Below are positions 10,270 to 18,786 of a stretch of 64,000 nucleotides of DNA, in pieces (position 1 is the stretch's first letter; each line of letters starts with the position of its first letter). Source of the DNA: Lentzea fradiae (GTDB taxonomy: Bacteria > Actinomycetota > Actinomycetes > Mycobacteriales > Pseudonocardiaceae); NCBI RefSeq assembly GCF_900100955.1, contig NZ_FNCC01000011.1:248001-312000 (forward strand), written 5' to 3'. Under the pieces are notes generated by a model, which was not told the origin of the DNA, made no database searches, and worked only from the letters and a program-made list of their open reading frames with translations. Made by a program: the position numbers and the translations under genes.

Positions 10270-11253
10270 GTGAACCCGCAGATGCCCGGCACACCGAAGA
10301 AGAACCTGATGCTCTTCGGCGGGCGTGCCTACCCGGAGCTGACGGAGGAGGTGGCGAAGCACCTCAACGTCACGGTGACCCCGCAGCAGGCGTACGACTT
10401 CGCGAACGGCGAGATCTTCGTCCGCTTCGAGGAGTCCGTCCGAGGCTGTGACGCCTTCGTCATCCAGTCGCACACCGCCCCCATCAACCAGTGGCTGATG
10501 GAACAGCTGATCATGGTCGACGCCCTGAAGCGCGCCAGCGCCAAGCGCATCACCGTGATCATGCCGTTCTACCCGTACAGCCGCCAGGACAAGAAGCACC
10601 GGGGCCGCGAACCGATCTCCGCCCGCCTGGTGGCGGACCTGTTCAAGACGGCAGGCGCCGACCGCCTGGTCTCCGTGGACCTCCACACGGCCCAGATCCA
10701 GGGCTTCTTCGACGGCCCGGTGGACCACCTGTGGGCCATGCCCCTCCTGGCGGACCACATCAGGGGCAAGTACGCGGGCCACGACCTGACCGTCGTCTCC
10801 CCCGACGCGGGCCGCACCAAGCTGGCCGAGAAGTGGGCGGACACCCTCGGCGGCGCTCCCATCGCCTTCATCCACAAGACCCGAGACCCCCTCCGCCCGA
10901 ACGAGGTCGTCTCGAACCGGGTGGTCGGCAACGTCAAGGACCGCCTCTGCATCGTGATCGACGACATGGTCGACACCGGCGGCACTATCGCGGGCGCGGT
11001 CAAGCAGCTCCTCAACGAGGGCGCCTCCGACGTGGTCATCGCGGCCACGCACGGCATCCTCTCCGGCCCGGCAACCCAACGCCTCCAGGACTCGGGCGTC
11101 CGCGAGGTCGTCTTCACCGACACCCTGCCGATCCCGGCCGAGAAGCGCTTCCCGAACATGACCGTGCTCTCCATCGCCCCCCTCCTGGCCCGCGTGATCC
11201 AGGAAGTCTTCGAGGACGGCTCGGTCACCTCCCTGTTCGACGGCAACGCCTGA
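10270..11253 (+). CDS. prs: Ribose-phosphate pyrophosphokinase (PRPP synthase)
   Basis: Converts ribose-5-phosphate and ATP to PRPP for nucleotide, histidine and tryptophan synthesis. In actinobacteria PRPP also feeds arabinose donor synthesis. Seen in the 327 residues: FANGEIFVRFEESVRG (about 43-58), the ATP loop PFYPYSRQDKKHRGREPIS near 100, VDLHTAQIQGFFDGPVDHL near 140, and the PRPP-binding motif IVIDDMVDTGGTI near 233. GTG start at 10270, directly after the glmU stop. The order glmU-prs-rplY-pth is as in M. tuberculosis, where lpqT sits between prs and rplY; lpqT is absent here. Confidence 0.97.
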   Translation: MNPQMPGTPKKNLMLFGGRAYPELTEEVAKHLNVTVTPQQAYDFANGEIFVRFEESVRGCDAFVIQSHTAPINQWLMEQLIMVDALKRASAKRITVIMPFYPYSRQDKKHRGREPISARLVADLFKTAGADRLVSVDLHTAQIQGFFDGPVDHLWAMPLLADHIRGKYAGHDLTVVSPDAGRTKLAEKWADTLGGAPIAFIHKTRDPLRPNEVVSNRVVGNVKDRLCIVIDDMVDTGGTIAGAVKQLLNEGASDVVIAATHGILSGPATQRLQDSGVREVVFTDTLPIPAEKRFPNMTVLSIAPLLARVIQEVFEDGSVTSLFDGNA

Positions 11254-11265
11254 CGCACGACACAC

Positions 11266-11298
11266 GGGCCTCCCTGCCGCGACGTGGCAGGGAGGCCC
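11266..11298 (+). terminator. Intrinsic terminator after glmU-prs
   Basis: A perfect 13-bp inverted repeat (11266-11278 with 11286-11298) with a 7-base loop starts 12 bp after the prs stop and is followed by CTTTT. It should end the glmU-prs transcript and separate it from rplY. Confidence 0.85.
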
Positions 11299-11443
11299 CG
11301 CTTTTGCGAGCCGGGTGCGGTGGGGCCCCCGATCAGATTGCCGGGGGTCCGAGGCCGAACCCCGGGTGGAGCACCCCCCGCACGCAGGCCGCCGATCGCA
11401 CACCCACCCACCCCCCGGTTGGCCTCCCCGATCCCCCCTCACC

Positions 11444-11642
11444 TACACTGGTCGGGTTGCCTCGGCGAGGGCGAGCTCCTCAAGCTCGGCGTGATCGACG
11501 CGGTGGCTTGATGCCGCGCGTGTTGACGTATCCCGCGCTGCTCGCCGCCGCAGGCCGCCACAAAGCCTCAACCGCTGAAAACCGCTGAAGACTTGTGCAC
11601 CGCCCCGACGTACAAGGCCAGACTTGTAAGGAGTACCCCACC
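11444..11642 (+). promoter_or_regulatory. Promoter and long structured leader of rplY (candidate)
   Basis: A -10-like TACACT at 11444-11449, with TTGGCC 19 bases upstream, would start a leader of roughly 185 nt before rplY. The first 60 nt contain two small adjacent stem-loops: CCTC-GGC-GAGG, then GAGCT-CCTCA-AGCTC, followed by GGCGTGATCGACGCGG. Similar G+C-rich leaders precede rplY in other actinobacteria as I remember them, but no named RNA family is claimed. The leader ends with a strong ribosome site, AAGGAG at 11628-11633. Bases 11303-11443 show nothing else. Confidence 0.4.
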
Positions 11643-12248
11643 GTGTCCGAGGTCCGTCTCGCCGCTGAGCAGCGCACTGAATTCGGCAAGGGCGCAGCCC
11701 GCCGTACCCGTCGCGCCGGCAAGATCCCCGCGGTGCTCTACGGCCACGGTTCCGACCCGAAGCACCTGGCCCTGCCGGCGCTCGAGTTCGCCCGTGTCGT
11801 CCGCGAGCACGGTCAGAACGCCGTCCTCACCCTCGCCATCGAAGGCGGGAGCGAGCTGGCGCTCACCAAGACCGTGACCACGCATCCCATCAAGAACTAC
11901 ATCGAGCACGTCGACCTGCTGCTCGTCCAGCGCGGCGAGAAGGTCACGGTCGACATCCCCGTCGTCATCACCGGTGAGCCCGCCTCGGGCACGCTCGTGA
12001 CGCAGGACGCCACCACCATCAGCGTGGAGGCGGACGCCCTGAACATCCCCGAGCAGGTCGAGCTCTCGATCGAGGGCAAGGAGGCCGGCACCCAGATCCA
12101 CGCCGGTGACCTGGAGCTGCCCGCGGGTTCCACCCTGGCCACCGACGCCGAGGCCCTGATCGTCGCCGTGAACGAGGCGCCGTCCGCGTCTCAGCTCGAG
12201 GGTGACGAGGCCGCCGCCGAGGCGCCCGAGGCCACCGACGAGAGCTGA
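11643..12248 (+). CDS. rplY: 50S ribosomal protein L25/general stress protein Ctc
   Basis: Binds 5S rRNA in the large ribosomal subunit. The 201-residue protein has the N-terminal L25 domain ([22 protein letters not shown], about residues 12-33) and the TL5/Ctc C-terminal beta domain (about 100-190) found in the long form. An acidic tail ends [19 protein letters not shown] at 11643 is nine bases after AAGGAG and was chosen over an earlier in-frame GTG that would add an unconserved peptide. Upstream lies a long possibly structured leader, downstream a strong hairpin and then the DivIVA-repeat and pth genes. Confidence 0.96.
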   Translation: MSEVRLAAEQRTEFGKGAARRTRRAGKIPAVLYGHGSDPKHLALPALEFARVVREHGQNAVLTLAIEGGSELALTKTVTTHPIKNYIEHVDLLLVQRGEKVTVDIPVVITGEPASGTLVTQDATTISVEADALNIPEQVELSIEGKEAGTQIHAGDLELPAGSTLATDAEALIVAVNEAPSASQLEGDEAAAEAPEATDES

Positions 12249-12273
12249 GCCCCATCACGTCGGGCCGCACTGA

Positions 12274-12310
12274 CGGCGCGCCACCTCCTCACGAGGGGGG
12301 CGGCGCGCCG
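12274..12310 (+). terminator. Hairpin between rplY and the DivIVA-repeat gene
   Basis: Outer arms of 9 bp (12274-12282 with 12302-12310) continue after one mismatch into a CCTCCTC/GAGGGGG stem with a 4-base loop. No U-run follows. The 3' arm contains GAGGGGGG, the only plausible ribosome site for the TTG start at 12311, so the same structure could both end rplY messages and hide that site. Confidence 0.6.
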
Positions 12311-12817
12311 TTGCCGTACCTGAGCCCCGCCGACATCAGGTCGAAGACGTTCCGGCGCAAGCGCCAGGGCTACGACCCGGGCCAGGTCAACGAGTTCCTG
12401 CTGATCATCGCGGACGCGCTGGCCGGGCGGCTGCGGCTGAACCCCGACCACATCCGCACCGTCCGGTTCGCCGCGGTGCCGAACGGCTACGACCCGTTGA
12501 GCGTCGACGGGGTCCTGCACCTGCTGGAGTTCCAGGTCCGCAACGGCATCGTGCCGCCGACGGGCCTGAACTCCGGCGAGGACCTCCGAGCGCGCAAGCT
12601 GCCGAGGTCCGGCACCGGCTACGATCGCGCCGAAGTCGACGCCTTCATCGCGCGCGCCGCGGCCAACCTGGACGGCCGGGGCTCCATGACCTCCACCGAG
12701 GTCCGCAACACCCGGTTCAGCACCACGTCCGGCCTGCTGGGCAAGGGCTACCAGGTGCAGGCCGTCGACACGTTGCTGGACGACCTCGAGCAGGAGTTGC
12801 GGTTCCGTGGACGCTGA
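12311..12817 (+). CDS. Small DivIVA-domain repeat protein (four repeats)
   Basis: A 168-residue protein built from four copies of the short DivIVA-like motif (TIGR03544/divI1A-type): GYDPGQVNEFLLII, GYDPLSVDGVLHLLE, GYDRAEVDAFIARAA and GYQVQAVDTLLDDLE. In DivIVA/Wag31 this segment begins the membrane-curvature and pole-targeting domain; tandem-repeat versions occur only in actinobacteria and have no established role. No coiled-coil tail, signal peptide or membrane helix is seen. The TTG start at 12311 is set by GAGGGGGG ten bases upstream. It overlaps pth by 11 bp, implying translational coupling. A larger eight-repeat paralog lies at 15501-16802. Confidence 0.82.
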   Translation: MPYLSPADIRSKTFRRKRQGYDPGQVNEFLLIIADALAGRLRLNPDHIRTVRFAAVPNGYDPLSVDGVLHLLEFQVRNGIVPPTGLNSGEDLRARKLPRSGTGYDRAEVDAFIARAAANLDGRGSMTSTEVRNTRFSTTSGLLGKGYQVQAVDTLLDDLEQELRFRGR

Positions 12818-13370
12818 CCTCGCCCTCATCGTCGGCCTGGGCAACCCCGGCCCCCGGTACGAGGGCAACCGCCACAACATCGGCTTCCTGGTCCTCGACG
12901 AGCTGGCGGCGCGCGTGGGCGGCAAGTTCAAGGCCCACAAGTCCGGCGCCGAGATCGTCGAGGGGCGCCTGTCCGGGCACCGGGTCGTGCTGGCCAAGCC
13001 GCGCAGCTTCATGAACCTGTCCGGCGGGCCCGTGTCGAGCGCCGTGAAGTTCTTCAAGCCGACCACGATCGTCGTGATCCACGACGAGCTGGACCTGCCG
13101 TTCGCCGCCATCCGGATGAAGCTCGGCGGCGGCGACAACGGCCACAACGGACTCCGCTCCATCACGAAGTCGTTGGGCACCAAGGACTACCACCGGGTCC
13201 GCTTCGGCGTCGACCGCCCACCGGGCCGCCAGGACCCCGCTGACTACGTGCTGAAGGACTTCTCCACCGTCGAGCGCAAGCAGCTCGCGCTGGAGATCGA
13301 CCGCGCGGCCGACGCGACGGAGGCCCTGGTCACCAAGGGCTTGGAAGCCGCCCAAAACGCCTTCCACTGA
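12807..13370 (+). CDS. pth: Peptidyl-tRNA hydrolase
   Basis: Cleaves peptidyl-tRNAs released from stalled ribosomes and recycles the tRNA. The 187-residue length is standard. Family blocks are intact: IVGLGNPGPRYEGNRHNIGF with the catalytic His near residue 22, KPRSFMNLSG near 69, HDELDLPF with the catalytic Asp near 96, and GGGDNGHNGLRSI near 112. The GTG start at 12807 lies inside the 3' end of the DivIVA-repeat gene. A run of palindromes and tandem repeats follows the stop. Confidence 0.97.
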   Translation: MDADLALIVGLGNPGPRYEGNRHNIGFLVLDELAARVGGKFKAHKSGAEIVEGRLSGHRVVLAKPRSFMNLSGGPVSSAVKFFKPTTIVVIHDELDLPFAAIRMKLGGGDNGHNGLRSITKSLGTKDYHRVRFGVDRPPGRQDPADYVLKDFSTVERKQLALEIDRAADATEALVTKGLEAAQNAFH

Positions 13371-13524
13371 CCCGGCGACACCGACACCCCCACTCCACCC
13401 TCCCGACTCCGGCTCACGCCCCTGGCTCCCGGCCACGGCCCACGGCCCACGGCCCACGGCCCACGGCTCACTGTCCGTGATGCCTCGCCGCACACCCGAA
13501 CCCTTTTCGGGTTTCCCTTGCCGT

Positions 13525-13574
13525 ACGCGGGGACCCCGCGTGTCCGCCATTGGTACGCGGGGTCCCCGCGTACC
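13525..13574. repeat. Two adjacent GC-rich palindromes downstream of pth
   Basis: 13525-13541 is an 8-bp-arm palindrome (ACGCGGGG-A-CCCCGCGT) and 13552-13574 an 11-bp-arm version of the same core flanked by GGT/ACC. They lie between the convergent pth and acyl-AMP ligase genes. The same core recurs in inverted repeats at 18732-18786 and 30332-30396. The stretch 13371-13524 holds only short CACGGCC tandem copies (about 13431-13466) and no gene. Confidence 0.7.
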
Positions 13575-13626
13575 GCACGGGGCGTCACGCGGGGCACGCT
13601 GGGTGGTCGGAGTCACCCTGGTGGGG

Positions 13627-13772
13627 TACCCGCTGTGGGGAGGGCGGTGAGCCGGTCCCCACAGCGGGTCGGCGGTGAGCCGGTCCCCACAGCGGGTCGG
13701 CGGTGAGCCGGTCCCCACAGCGGGTCGGCGGTGAGCCGGTCCCGCAGTTGGTCGGCGGTGAGCCGGTTGAGG
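13627..13772. repeat. 28-bp tandem repeat array with hairpin potential
   Basis: Three identical 28-bp units start at 13643, 13671 and 13699. A diverged 27-bp unit follows at 13727 and a partial unit at 13754-13772. The unit contains GGCGGTGAGCCGGTCCCCAC. The sequence just before the array (13627-13640) is the exact reverse complement of 14 bases inside each unit (first at 13656-13669), so a 14-bp hairpin can form with any copy. It sits between convergent genes, where it may serve as a bidirectional terminator. Confidence 0.85.
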
Positions 13773-13787
13773 CTTCTGGCAGAGCGC

Positions 13788-15401
13788 CTAGACCAGGGTG
13801 GCCGCCGCGGACCGCCGGAGCTTGCCCGACGGCGTCTTCGGCAACGTCCCCGGCGGCTGCACGACCACCGAGAACGGCCGCAGCCCGACCGCGTCCATCA
13901 CGCGAGCGGTCACCTGCTTGACGAGGTCCTTCTCGGCGGCCTCGTCCCCGGCCAGCTTCGACTCCAGCACCACGGCGAACCGTTCGCGCTGGGTGCCCGC
14001 GTCGAGCCGCACGGCGACGGCGTTGCCCGCCCGCACCCCGTCCACGGAGCAGGCGGCACGCTCCACATCGGTCGGGTAGATGTTCCGGCCGCCCATGATG
14101 ATGACGTCCTTGCGGCGCCCGCAGACGACCACCTGGCCGTCCTCCACCAGGTACCCGAGGTCCCCGGTGGACAGCCAGCCCTCGGCGTCCTGAGTGGCCA
14201 GTGGGCCGTCGACGGTCAGGTAGCCGGGTGTCACGGCCTCGCCGCGGATCTGGAGCTCGCCGACGTCGCGCACGCCGAGCACCTCGCCGGAGTCGGACAC
14301 CACCCGCAGCTCCAGTCCCGGCAGCGGCGGCCCGAGCAACGGGAACGCGCGGCCGGACTCCGAGGGCACGGCGCGGCGGTCGGCCTCGACGGCGTCGGCG
14401 TCCACGACGTCCACGGACAGGCCGGTGAACAGCGGCGCGAAGGCCACGCCCAGCGTCGTCTCCGCCATGCCGTAGGCGGCGAGGATCGACTGCGGCCGCA
14501 ACCCGAACCGGGCACCGGCCTGCACGAACGACTCGACGGCCGCGGGGTCGATCGGTTCGGCGCCGTTCAGCGCCAGCCGCATCGACGACAGGTCGAACGA
14601 GTCGGACGAGGACGCGAGGCGGCGGGCCACGATGGCGTAGGCGAAGTTCGGCGCGGCGGTGATCGTGCCGCGGTAGCGGGTGATCAGGTCGGCCCACAGC
14701 GTGGGGCGCGACAGGAAGTCGACGGGCGTGACCTTCACCAGTTCCAAGCCGAAGAGCATGGGCACGGTCAGGAACCCGACCATCCCCATGTCGTGGAACA
14801 ACGGCAGCCACGACACCATCACGTCGGTCTCGGGGTCGAGCGCCGCCGCGATCCGCATGCCCTCGGCGTTGGCCATCAGGTTCCGGTGTGTGATGCGCAC
14901 CGCTTTCGGGTCAGCGGTCGACCCACTCGTCAACTGCAGCAGGGCCGTGGCATCCTCGGGGGTGGGAACAGGAGCGGCGATCGGTTCCGCGTCCAGCTCG
15001 GACAGCTTGCGGTAGGGAATCCCGTGCTGGTCGAGCACGGGTGCCAGGGCGTCGAACGGGCTGCCGAGCAGGACGAGACGCGAGTCGATCATGGCGAGCA
15101 CCCGCAGCGTGTCCTCGGCCCACTCGGCCAGGTCGGTGCGTGGTGTGGGTTGATGCAACATCGTGACGCTGCCGCCGCACAGCCACGCGGCCTGCACGGC
15201 GGGGGCGATCACAGCTGGTTCGGCGGCGAGCACGGCGATCGCGGTGCCCGGCGCCACGTCGAGCGCACCGGCCATCCGCCGGGCGCGTTCGTGCACCTCG
15301 GCCCAGGTCTTGCGGACGGGTGCGGCGGGTTCCCCCGTCGTCATGCCCCTGTCCCTGCCGCTGGAGGCCGTCGCCAGCATCACATCCACGAACTGACTCA
15401 T
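13788..15401 (-). CDS. Fatty-acyl-AMP ligase (FAAL/Pks16-like adenylating enzyme)
   Basis: A 537-residue ANL-superfamily enzyme that activates a fatty acid as acyl-adenylate. Seen: P-loop [14 protein letters not shown] (about 155-168), [13 protein letters not shown] near 197, [13 protein letters not shown] near 247 (a block typical of acyl-AMP ligases), AYGMAET near 310, [14 protein letters not shown] near 412, and the C-terminal lysine motif [11 protein letters not shown] near residue 525. FAALs pass the acyl group to carrier proteins of polyketide or lipopeptide systems, but no such partner lies in this window. The position next to pth matches M. tuberculosis pks16 (Rv1013), of similar length. 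The choice between acyl-AMP and acyl-CoA ligase rests on motif impressions. Confidence 0.85.
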   Translation of the reverse strand: MSQFVDVMLATASSGRDRGMTTGEPAAPVRKTWAEVHERARRMAGALDVAPGTAIAVLAAEPAVIAPAVQAAWLCGGSVTMLHQPTPRTDLAEWAEDTLRVLAMIDSRLVLLGSPFDALAPVLDQHGIPYRKLSELDAEPIAAPVPTPEDATALLQLTSGSTADPKAVRITHRNLMANAEGMRIAAALDPETDVMVSWLPLFHDMGMVGFLTVPMLFGLELVKVTPVDFLSRPTLWADLITRYRGTITAAPNFAYAIVARRLASSSDSFDLSSMRLALNGAEPIDPAAVESFVQAGARFGLRPQSILAAYGMAETTLGVAFAPLFTGLSVDVVDADAVEADRRAVPSESGRAFPLLGPPLPGLELRVVSDSGEVLGVRDVGELQIRGEAVTPGYLTVDGPLATQDAEGWLSTGDLGYLVEDGQVVVCGRRKDVIIMGGRNIYPTDVERAACSVDGVRAGNAVAVRLDAGTQRERFAVVLESKLAGDEAAEKDLVKQVTARVMDAVGLRPFSVVVQPPGTLPKTPSGKLRRSAAATLV

Positions 15402-15500
15402 GTGGCGATCGTAGTGGCGCCGTTTGGTCCATCAGGACGAAACGTTATGCCATGCGAAACGCGATACTCCCCAGTACAGGTACGCAGGAGGAGGTCATTG

Positions 15501-16802
15501 GTGGATCGGGGCGGCCCCGGAGCGCAGCATCGTCTACCCGCGCATCCGGCACCTCTGCTCTCCGCACAGGACGTGGCGCTGGTCGCGTTCCACCGGCCCC
15601 CCAGGGGTCAGCGGGGGTACGACGCGGCCGAGGTGGACTCGTTCCTCGATCGCGTCGAGGCCACGATGCGCAGCAGGGACATCCTGACGCGCGAAGACGT
15701 GCTGAACGTCAAGTTCAGCACAGCGACCCGTGATCCCGGGTACGACGTCAACGAGGTCAACGTCTTCATGGAGCTCGTGGCCGACACGTTGCGGTCCACT
15801 CCGCAACGCCAGCAGGCCACCGCACCGGCGCAGGGCGCGCACGCCACCTCGCAGGCGATGAGACCCGCGGTGCGGCTGTCCCCGGACGACGTCGCCGCGG
15901 TGCGCTTCCACAAGCCCAGACCGGGGACCCGCGGGTACCACGAAGGTCAGATCGACGCGTTCCTCGACCGCATCGAGGCCACCCTGCGGGGCAGGGACAA
16001 CCTGACCGCGCAGGAGGTCCAGGACGCGGTGTTCGGCGAGTCGGCGCCGGGAACGTTCGGGTACGACCAGGAGGACGTCGACACGTTCCTGGACCTGGTG
16101 GTCCTGATGTTCGAGACGGCGCCACCGCCCAAGGCGCCTCCCGCGCCGGCCCAGCTGCCGCGGCAGCAACAGCGACCCCAGCAGCAGCGCCCACAACCGC
16201 CGCAACGGCCCCAGCAGAGGCCCCAGCAGCAGCCGCCCGCGCAACGCCCCGCCGTGGCGGCCTCCGTCGACTCACCGGAGCTCACCGCCGCGGACGTCCG
16301 CAACGTCGCGTTCCACCGCCCGCCCCGCGGCCGCCGCGGGTACCAGGAGTCCCAGGTGGACGCGTTCCTCGACCGCATCGAGGCGACGCTGCGCGGCCAG
16401 GACAACCTGACCGGCAAGGACGTCCGCGACGTCCGGTTCTCCCGTCCGCTCATCGGACGGCGCGGCTACGACGAGACCGAGGTGGACGCGTTCCTCGGCC
16501 AGGTCGAGAAGCAGCTGTCGGGGCCGATGCCGAGCATGCCGCAGATCAAGTCGTGGAAGGACCTGCGCCAGCTGCGCATCCCGCAGGCACCGGCCGGGCA
16601 GCGCGGCTACCGCACCGCGCAGGTCGACCGGATGCTGGAGGAGATCGGCGTGGCGCTCGACGGCATGCTGGGGGCGACCTCCGAGGAGGTCATGAAGGCG
16701 CGCTTCAGCTACGCGCTGCTGTCCGGCCAGGGCTACGACACGTCGTTCATCGACGAGCTGCTGCCCCAGCTGGCGGAGGAGCTGCGCCGCAAGGGCAAGT
16801 AG
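15501..16802 (+). CDS. Large DivIVA-domain repeat protein (eight repeats, Q/P-rich linker)
   Basis: A 433-residue repeat protein with eight DivIVA-type motifs, including [59 protein letters not shown] and [15 protein letters not shown], ending with [15 protein letters not shown] Gln/Pro-rich linker (about residues 210-245) separates repeats 1-4 from 5-8. Two module types alternate (HRPPRG.RGY and FS......GY), implying growth by pair duplication. No membrane segment is seen. A role in cell-pole or envelope organisation is inferred only from the DivIVA motif. GTG 15501 is preceded by AGGAGGAGG at 15486-15494. It is divergent from the acyl-AMP ligase and a paralog of the 12311 gene. Confidence 0.85.
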   Translation: MDRGGPGAQHRLPAHPAPLLSAQDVALVAFHRPPRGQRGYDAAEVDSFLDRVEATMRSRDILTREDVLNVKFSTATRDPGYDVNEVNVFMELVADTLRSTPQRQQATAPAQGAHATSQAMRPAVRLSPDDVAAVRFHKPRPGTRGYHEGQIDAFLDRIEATLRGRDNLTAQEVQDAVFGESAPGTFGYDQEDVDTFLDLVVLMFETAPPPKAPPAPAQLPRQQQRPQQQRPQPPQRPQQRPQQQPPAQRPAVAASVDSPELTAADVRNVAFHRPPRGRRGYQESQVDAFLDRIEATLRGQDNLTGKDVRDVRFSRPLIGRRGYDETEVDAFLGQVEKQLSGPMPSMPQIKSWKDLRQLRIPQAPAGQRGYRTAQVDRMLEEIGVALDGMLGATSEEVMKARFSYALLSGQGYDTSFIDELLPQLAEELRRKGK

Positions 16803-16828
16803 GCCGTTCCGGCCGGGGTGGACTCGCG

Positions 16829-16850
16829 GCGGAGGGCATCAGCCCTCCGC
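16829..16850. terminator. Bidirectional terminator between convergent genes
   Basis: A 9-bp perfect stem (16829-16837 with 16842-16850) with loop ATCA lies between the DivIVA-repeat stop and the ABC-F stop. A second small palindrome, CTCCCGCGCGGGAG, follows near 16877-16890. There is no U-run, as is usual in high-GC actinomycetes. Confidence 0.65.
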
Positions 16851-16892
16851 ATTCCCCGTGACAGCGCCGGAAACTCCTCCCGCGCGGGAGCG

Positions 16893-18659
16893 TCAGCCCT
16901 CCACGACCTCCGCCGCGGCCATCCAGGCGGCCTCCACGTCCGACTGCTCCGCCAGTACGGTGCGCAGCTCGGCGTCGAGCTTCAGCAGCCGGTCGGGCTC
17001 GGTCGCGGCCTCGGCCAGCGCGGCGTGCAGCTCGGCCTCCTTCTTGTGCAGCACCTCCAGCCGCCGTTCCAGCCTGGCCAGCTCCTTGCGGGCGGCACGC
17101 TGGTCGGCGGCGTTGGACGGCGCCTTGGCCGCGGCGGCAGCGGCGCTTTCCCTGTCCCGCACCGAGTCGCGGCGTTTGAGGTACTCCTCGATGCCGCCGG
17201 GCAGGTCGGTGAGCTTGCCGTCGCCGAAGAGACCCACGACCTTGTCGCAGACGCGCTCGACGAGGTAGCGGTCGTGCGAGATCACGACGAGCGTGCCCGC
17301 CCACGAGTCGAGCAGGTCTTCCAGCTGCTGCAACGTGTCGATGTCCAGGTCGTTCGTCGGCTCGTCGAGCAGCAGCACGTTCGGCTCCGCCATGAGCAGC
17401 CGGCACAGCTGCAACCGCCGCCGCTCACCACCGGACAGGTCCGACACGGGCGTCCACTGCTTCTGCGACGAGAACCCGAACCGCTCGCCCAGCTGCGAGG
17501 CCGACATCTCGTACTTGCCGAGCACGACGCGGCGCGCGACCTGCTCGATCGCCTCCAGCACGCGCATCGACCCGTCGAGGTCGAGCAGCTCCTGCGAGAG
17601 GTGCGCGATCTTCACGGTCTGGCCCTGGATGCGCTTGCCCGTCTCGGGTGCGCGCTCTCCCGCCAGCAGCCGCAGCAGCGTCGTCTTGCCCGACCCGTTG
17701 ACGCCGACCAGACCGATCCGCTCGCCGGGACCGATGCGCCACGTCAGGTCGCGCACCAGGACGCGGTCCGGAATGGACAGTGTGACGTCCTCGAGCTCGA
17801 TCACCGTGCGCCCCAGGCGCTTCTTGGCGAACGCGAGCAGCTCGACGTTGTCGCGCAACGGAGGCACGTCGGCGATCAGCGCCTCCGCCGCCTCGATCCG
17901 GTAGCGCGGCTTCGAGGTCCGCGCGGGCGCGCCGCGGCGCAGCCACGCGAGCTCCTTGCGGGCCAGGTTCTGCCGCTTCTCCTCGGCCGCGTCGGCGAGC
18001 CGCTGCCGTTCGGCGCGGGCGAAGATCCAGTCGGCGTAGCCGCCCTCGTACTGCTCGACCTTGCCCTTCACCACTTCCCACGTGCGGTTGCAGACCGTGT
18101 CGAGGAACCACCGGTCGTGGGTGACGACGACGAGCGCGCACTTGCGGGCCAGCAGGTGCTCGGCGAGCCACCGGACGCCCTCGACGTCGAGGTGGTTCGT
18201 GGGCTCGTCCAGCACGAGCAGCTCGAGGTCCTGGATGAGCGCGGCGGCCAGCGCGACGCGGCGGCGTTCGCCACCGGACATCGTGGAGACCACCGAGTCG
18301 AGGCCCAGCGCCGTGATGCCGAGTCCGTCCAGAATGGACCGCACGCGGGCGTCGGCCGCCCACTCGTGCTCCGCGTCGAACCCGAGCGGGTCGATCACGG
18401 CGTTGCGCACGGTCGAGCCGTGCGGCAGCTCGGTGCGCTGCGTCACGACGGCCATCCGCAGGTCGCGCGAGCGCGACACCCGGCCGTCGTCGGCGGGCTC
18501 GACCCCGGCCAGCACCTCGAGCAGCGTCGTCTTGCCGCCGCCGTTCAAGCCGACGACACCGATCCGGTCGCCCTCGTTGACGCCGAGGGACACGGCGTCG
18601 AGCAGCGGACCGACGCCGAACGACTTCGAGACGGACTCCAGGTTGACCAGGTTGGCCAT
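16893..18659 (-). CDS. ABC-F family ATPase (Uup/Ettβ-type)
   Basis: A soluble 588-residue protein with two ABC nucleotide-binding domains and no membrane segment. ABC-F proteins act on the ribosome (translation factors or antibiotic resistance) or, for Uup, in ribosome and DNA housekeeping. Domain 1 has Walker A GLNGGGKTT near residue 37 and MSGGERRRVALA then LLVLDEPTNHLD near 150. Domain 2 has GVNGSGKTT near 320 and LSGGERRRLQLCRLL then LLLDEPTNDLD near 435. The interdomain linker is basic and helical, and a C-terminal coiled coil (ARKELARLERRLEVLHKKEA) resembles the Uup tail. Start ATG 18659 has GAGG five bases upstream. It lies downstream of ispE, separated by a strong hairpin. Confidence 0.92.
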   Translation of the reverse strand: MANLVNLESVSKSFGVGPLLDAVSLGVNEGDRIGVVGLNGGGKTTLLEVLAGVEPADDGRVSRSRDLRMAVVTQRTELPHGSTVRNAVIDPLGFDAEHEWAADARVRSILDGLGITALGLDSVVSTMSGGERRRVALAAALIQDLELLVLDEPTNHLDVEGVRWLAEHLLARKCALVVVTHDRWFLDTVCNRTWEVVKGKVEQYEGGYADWIFARAERQRLADAAEEKRQNLARKELAWLRRGAPARTSKPRYRIEAAEALIADVPPLRDNVELLAFAKKRLGRTVIELEDVTLSIPDRVLVRDLTWRIGPGERIGLVGVNGSGKTTLLRLLAGERAPETGKRIQGQTVKIAHLSQELLDLDGSMRVLEAIEQVARRVVLGKYEMSASQLGERFGFSSQKQWTPVSDLSGGERRRLQLCRLLMAEPNVLLLDEPTNDLDIDTLQQLEDLLDSWAGTLVVISHDRYLVERVCDKVVGLFGDGKLTDLPGGIEEYLKRRDSVRDRESAAAAAAKAPSNAADQRAARKELARLERRLEVLHKKEAELHAALAEAATEPDRLLKLDAELRTVLAEQSDVEAAWMAAAEVVEG

Positions 18660-18731
18660 CAAAACCTCACGACTAGGGAAGATGTACCGCCGAAGGCTAC
18701 CCAGCCCCGCAACGCCACTGCTGCCGCTCAA

Positions 18732-18786
18732 CCGCACGCGGGGCCCTTTCGTACTGTCACACAGTACGAAAGGGCCCCGCGTGCGG
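18732..18786 (-). terminator. 26-bp perfect hairpin directly after ispE
   Basis: Arms 18732-18757 and 18761-18786 are perfectly complementary with a 3-base loop. The hairpin begins on the base after the ispE stop codon and carries the core GCGGGGCCC seen in other intergenic palindromes here. It is a likely terminator of the ispE transcript. Confidence 0.8.

Noticed and set aside
13643-13772. CRISPR array
   Set aside because: Units are directly adjacent with no spacers, and no cas genes are present.
13731-15500. A long in-frame N-terminal extension of the eight-repeat DivIVA protein
   Set aside because: It covers the acyl-AMP ligase in antisense and the tandem repeat, and has low-complexity His/Arg composition. 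A strong ribosome site at 15486-15494 marks the real start at GTG 15501.
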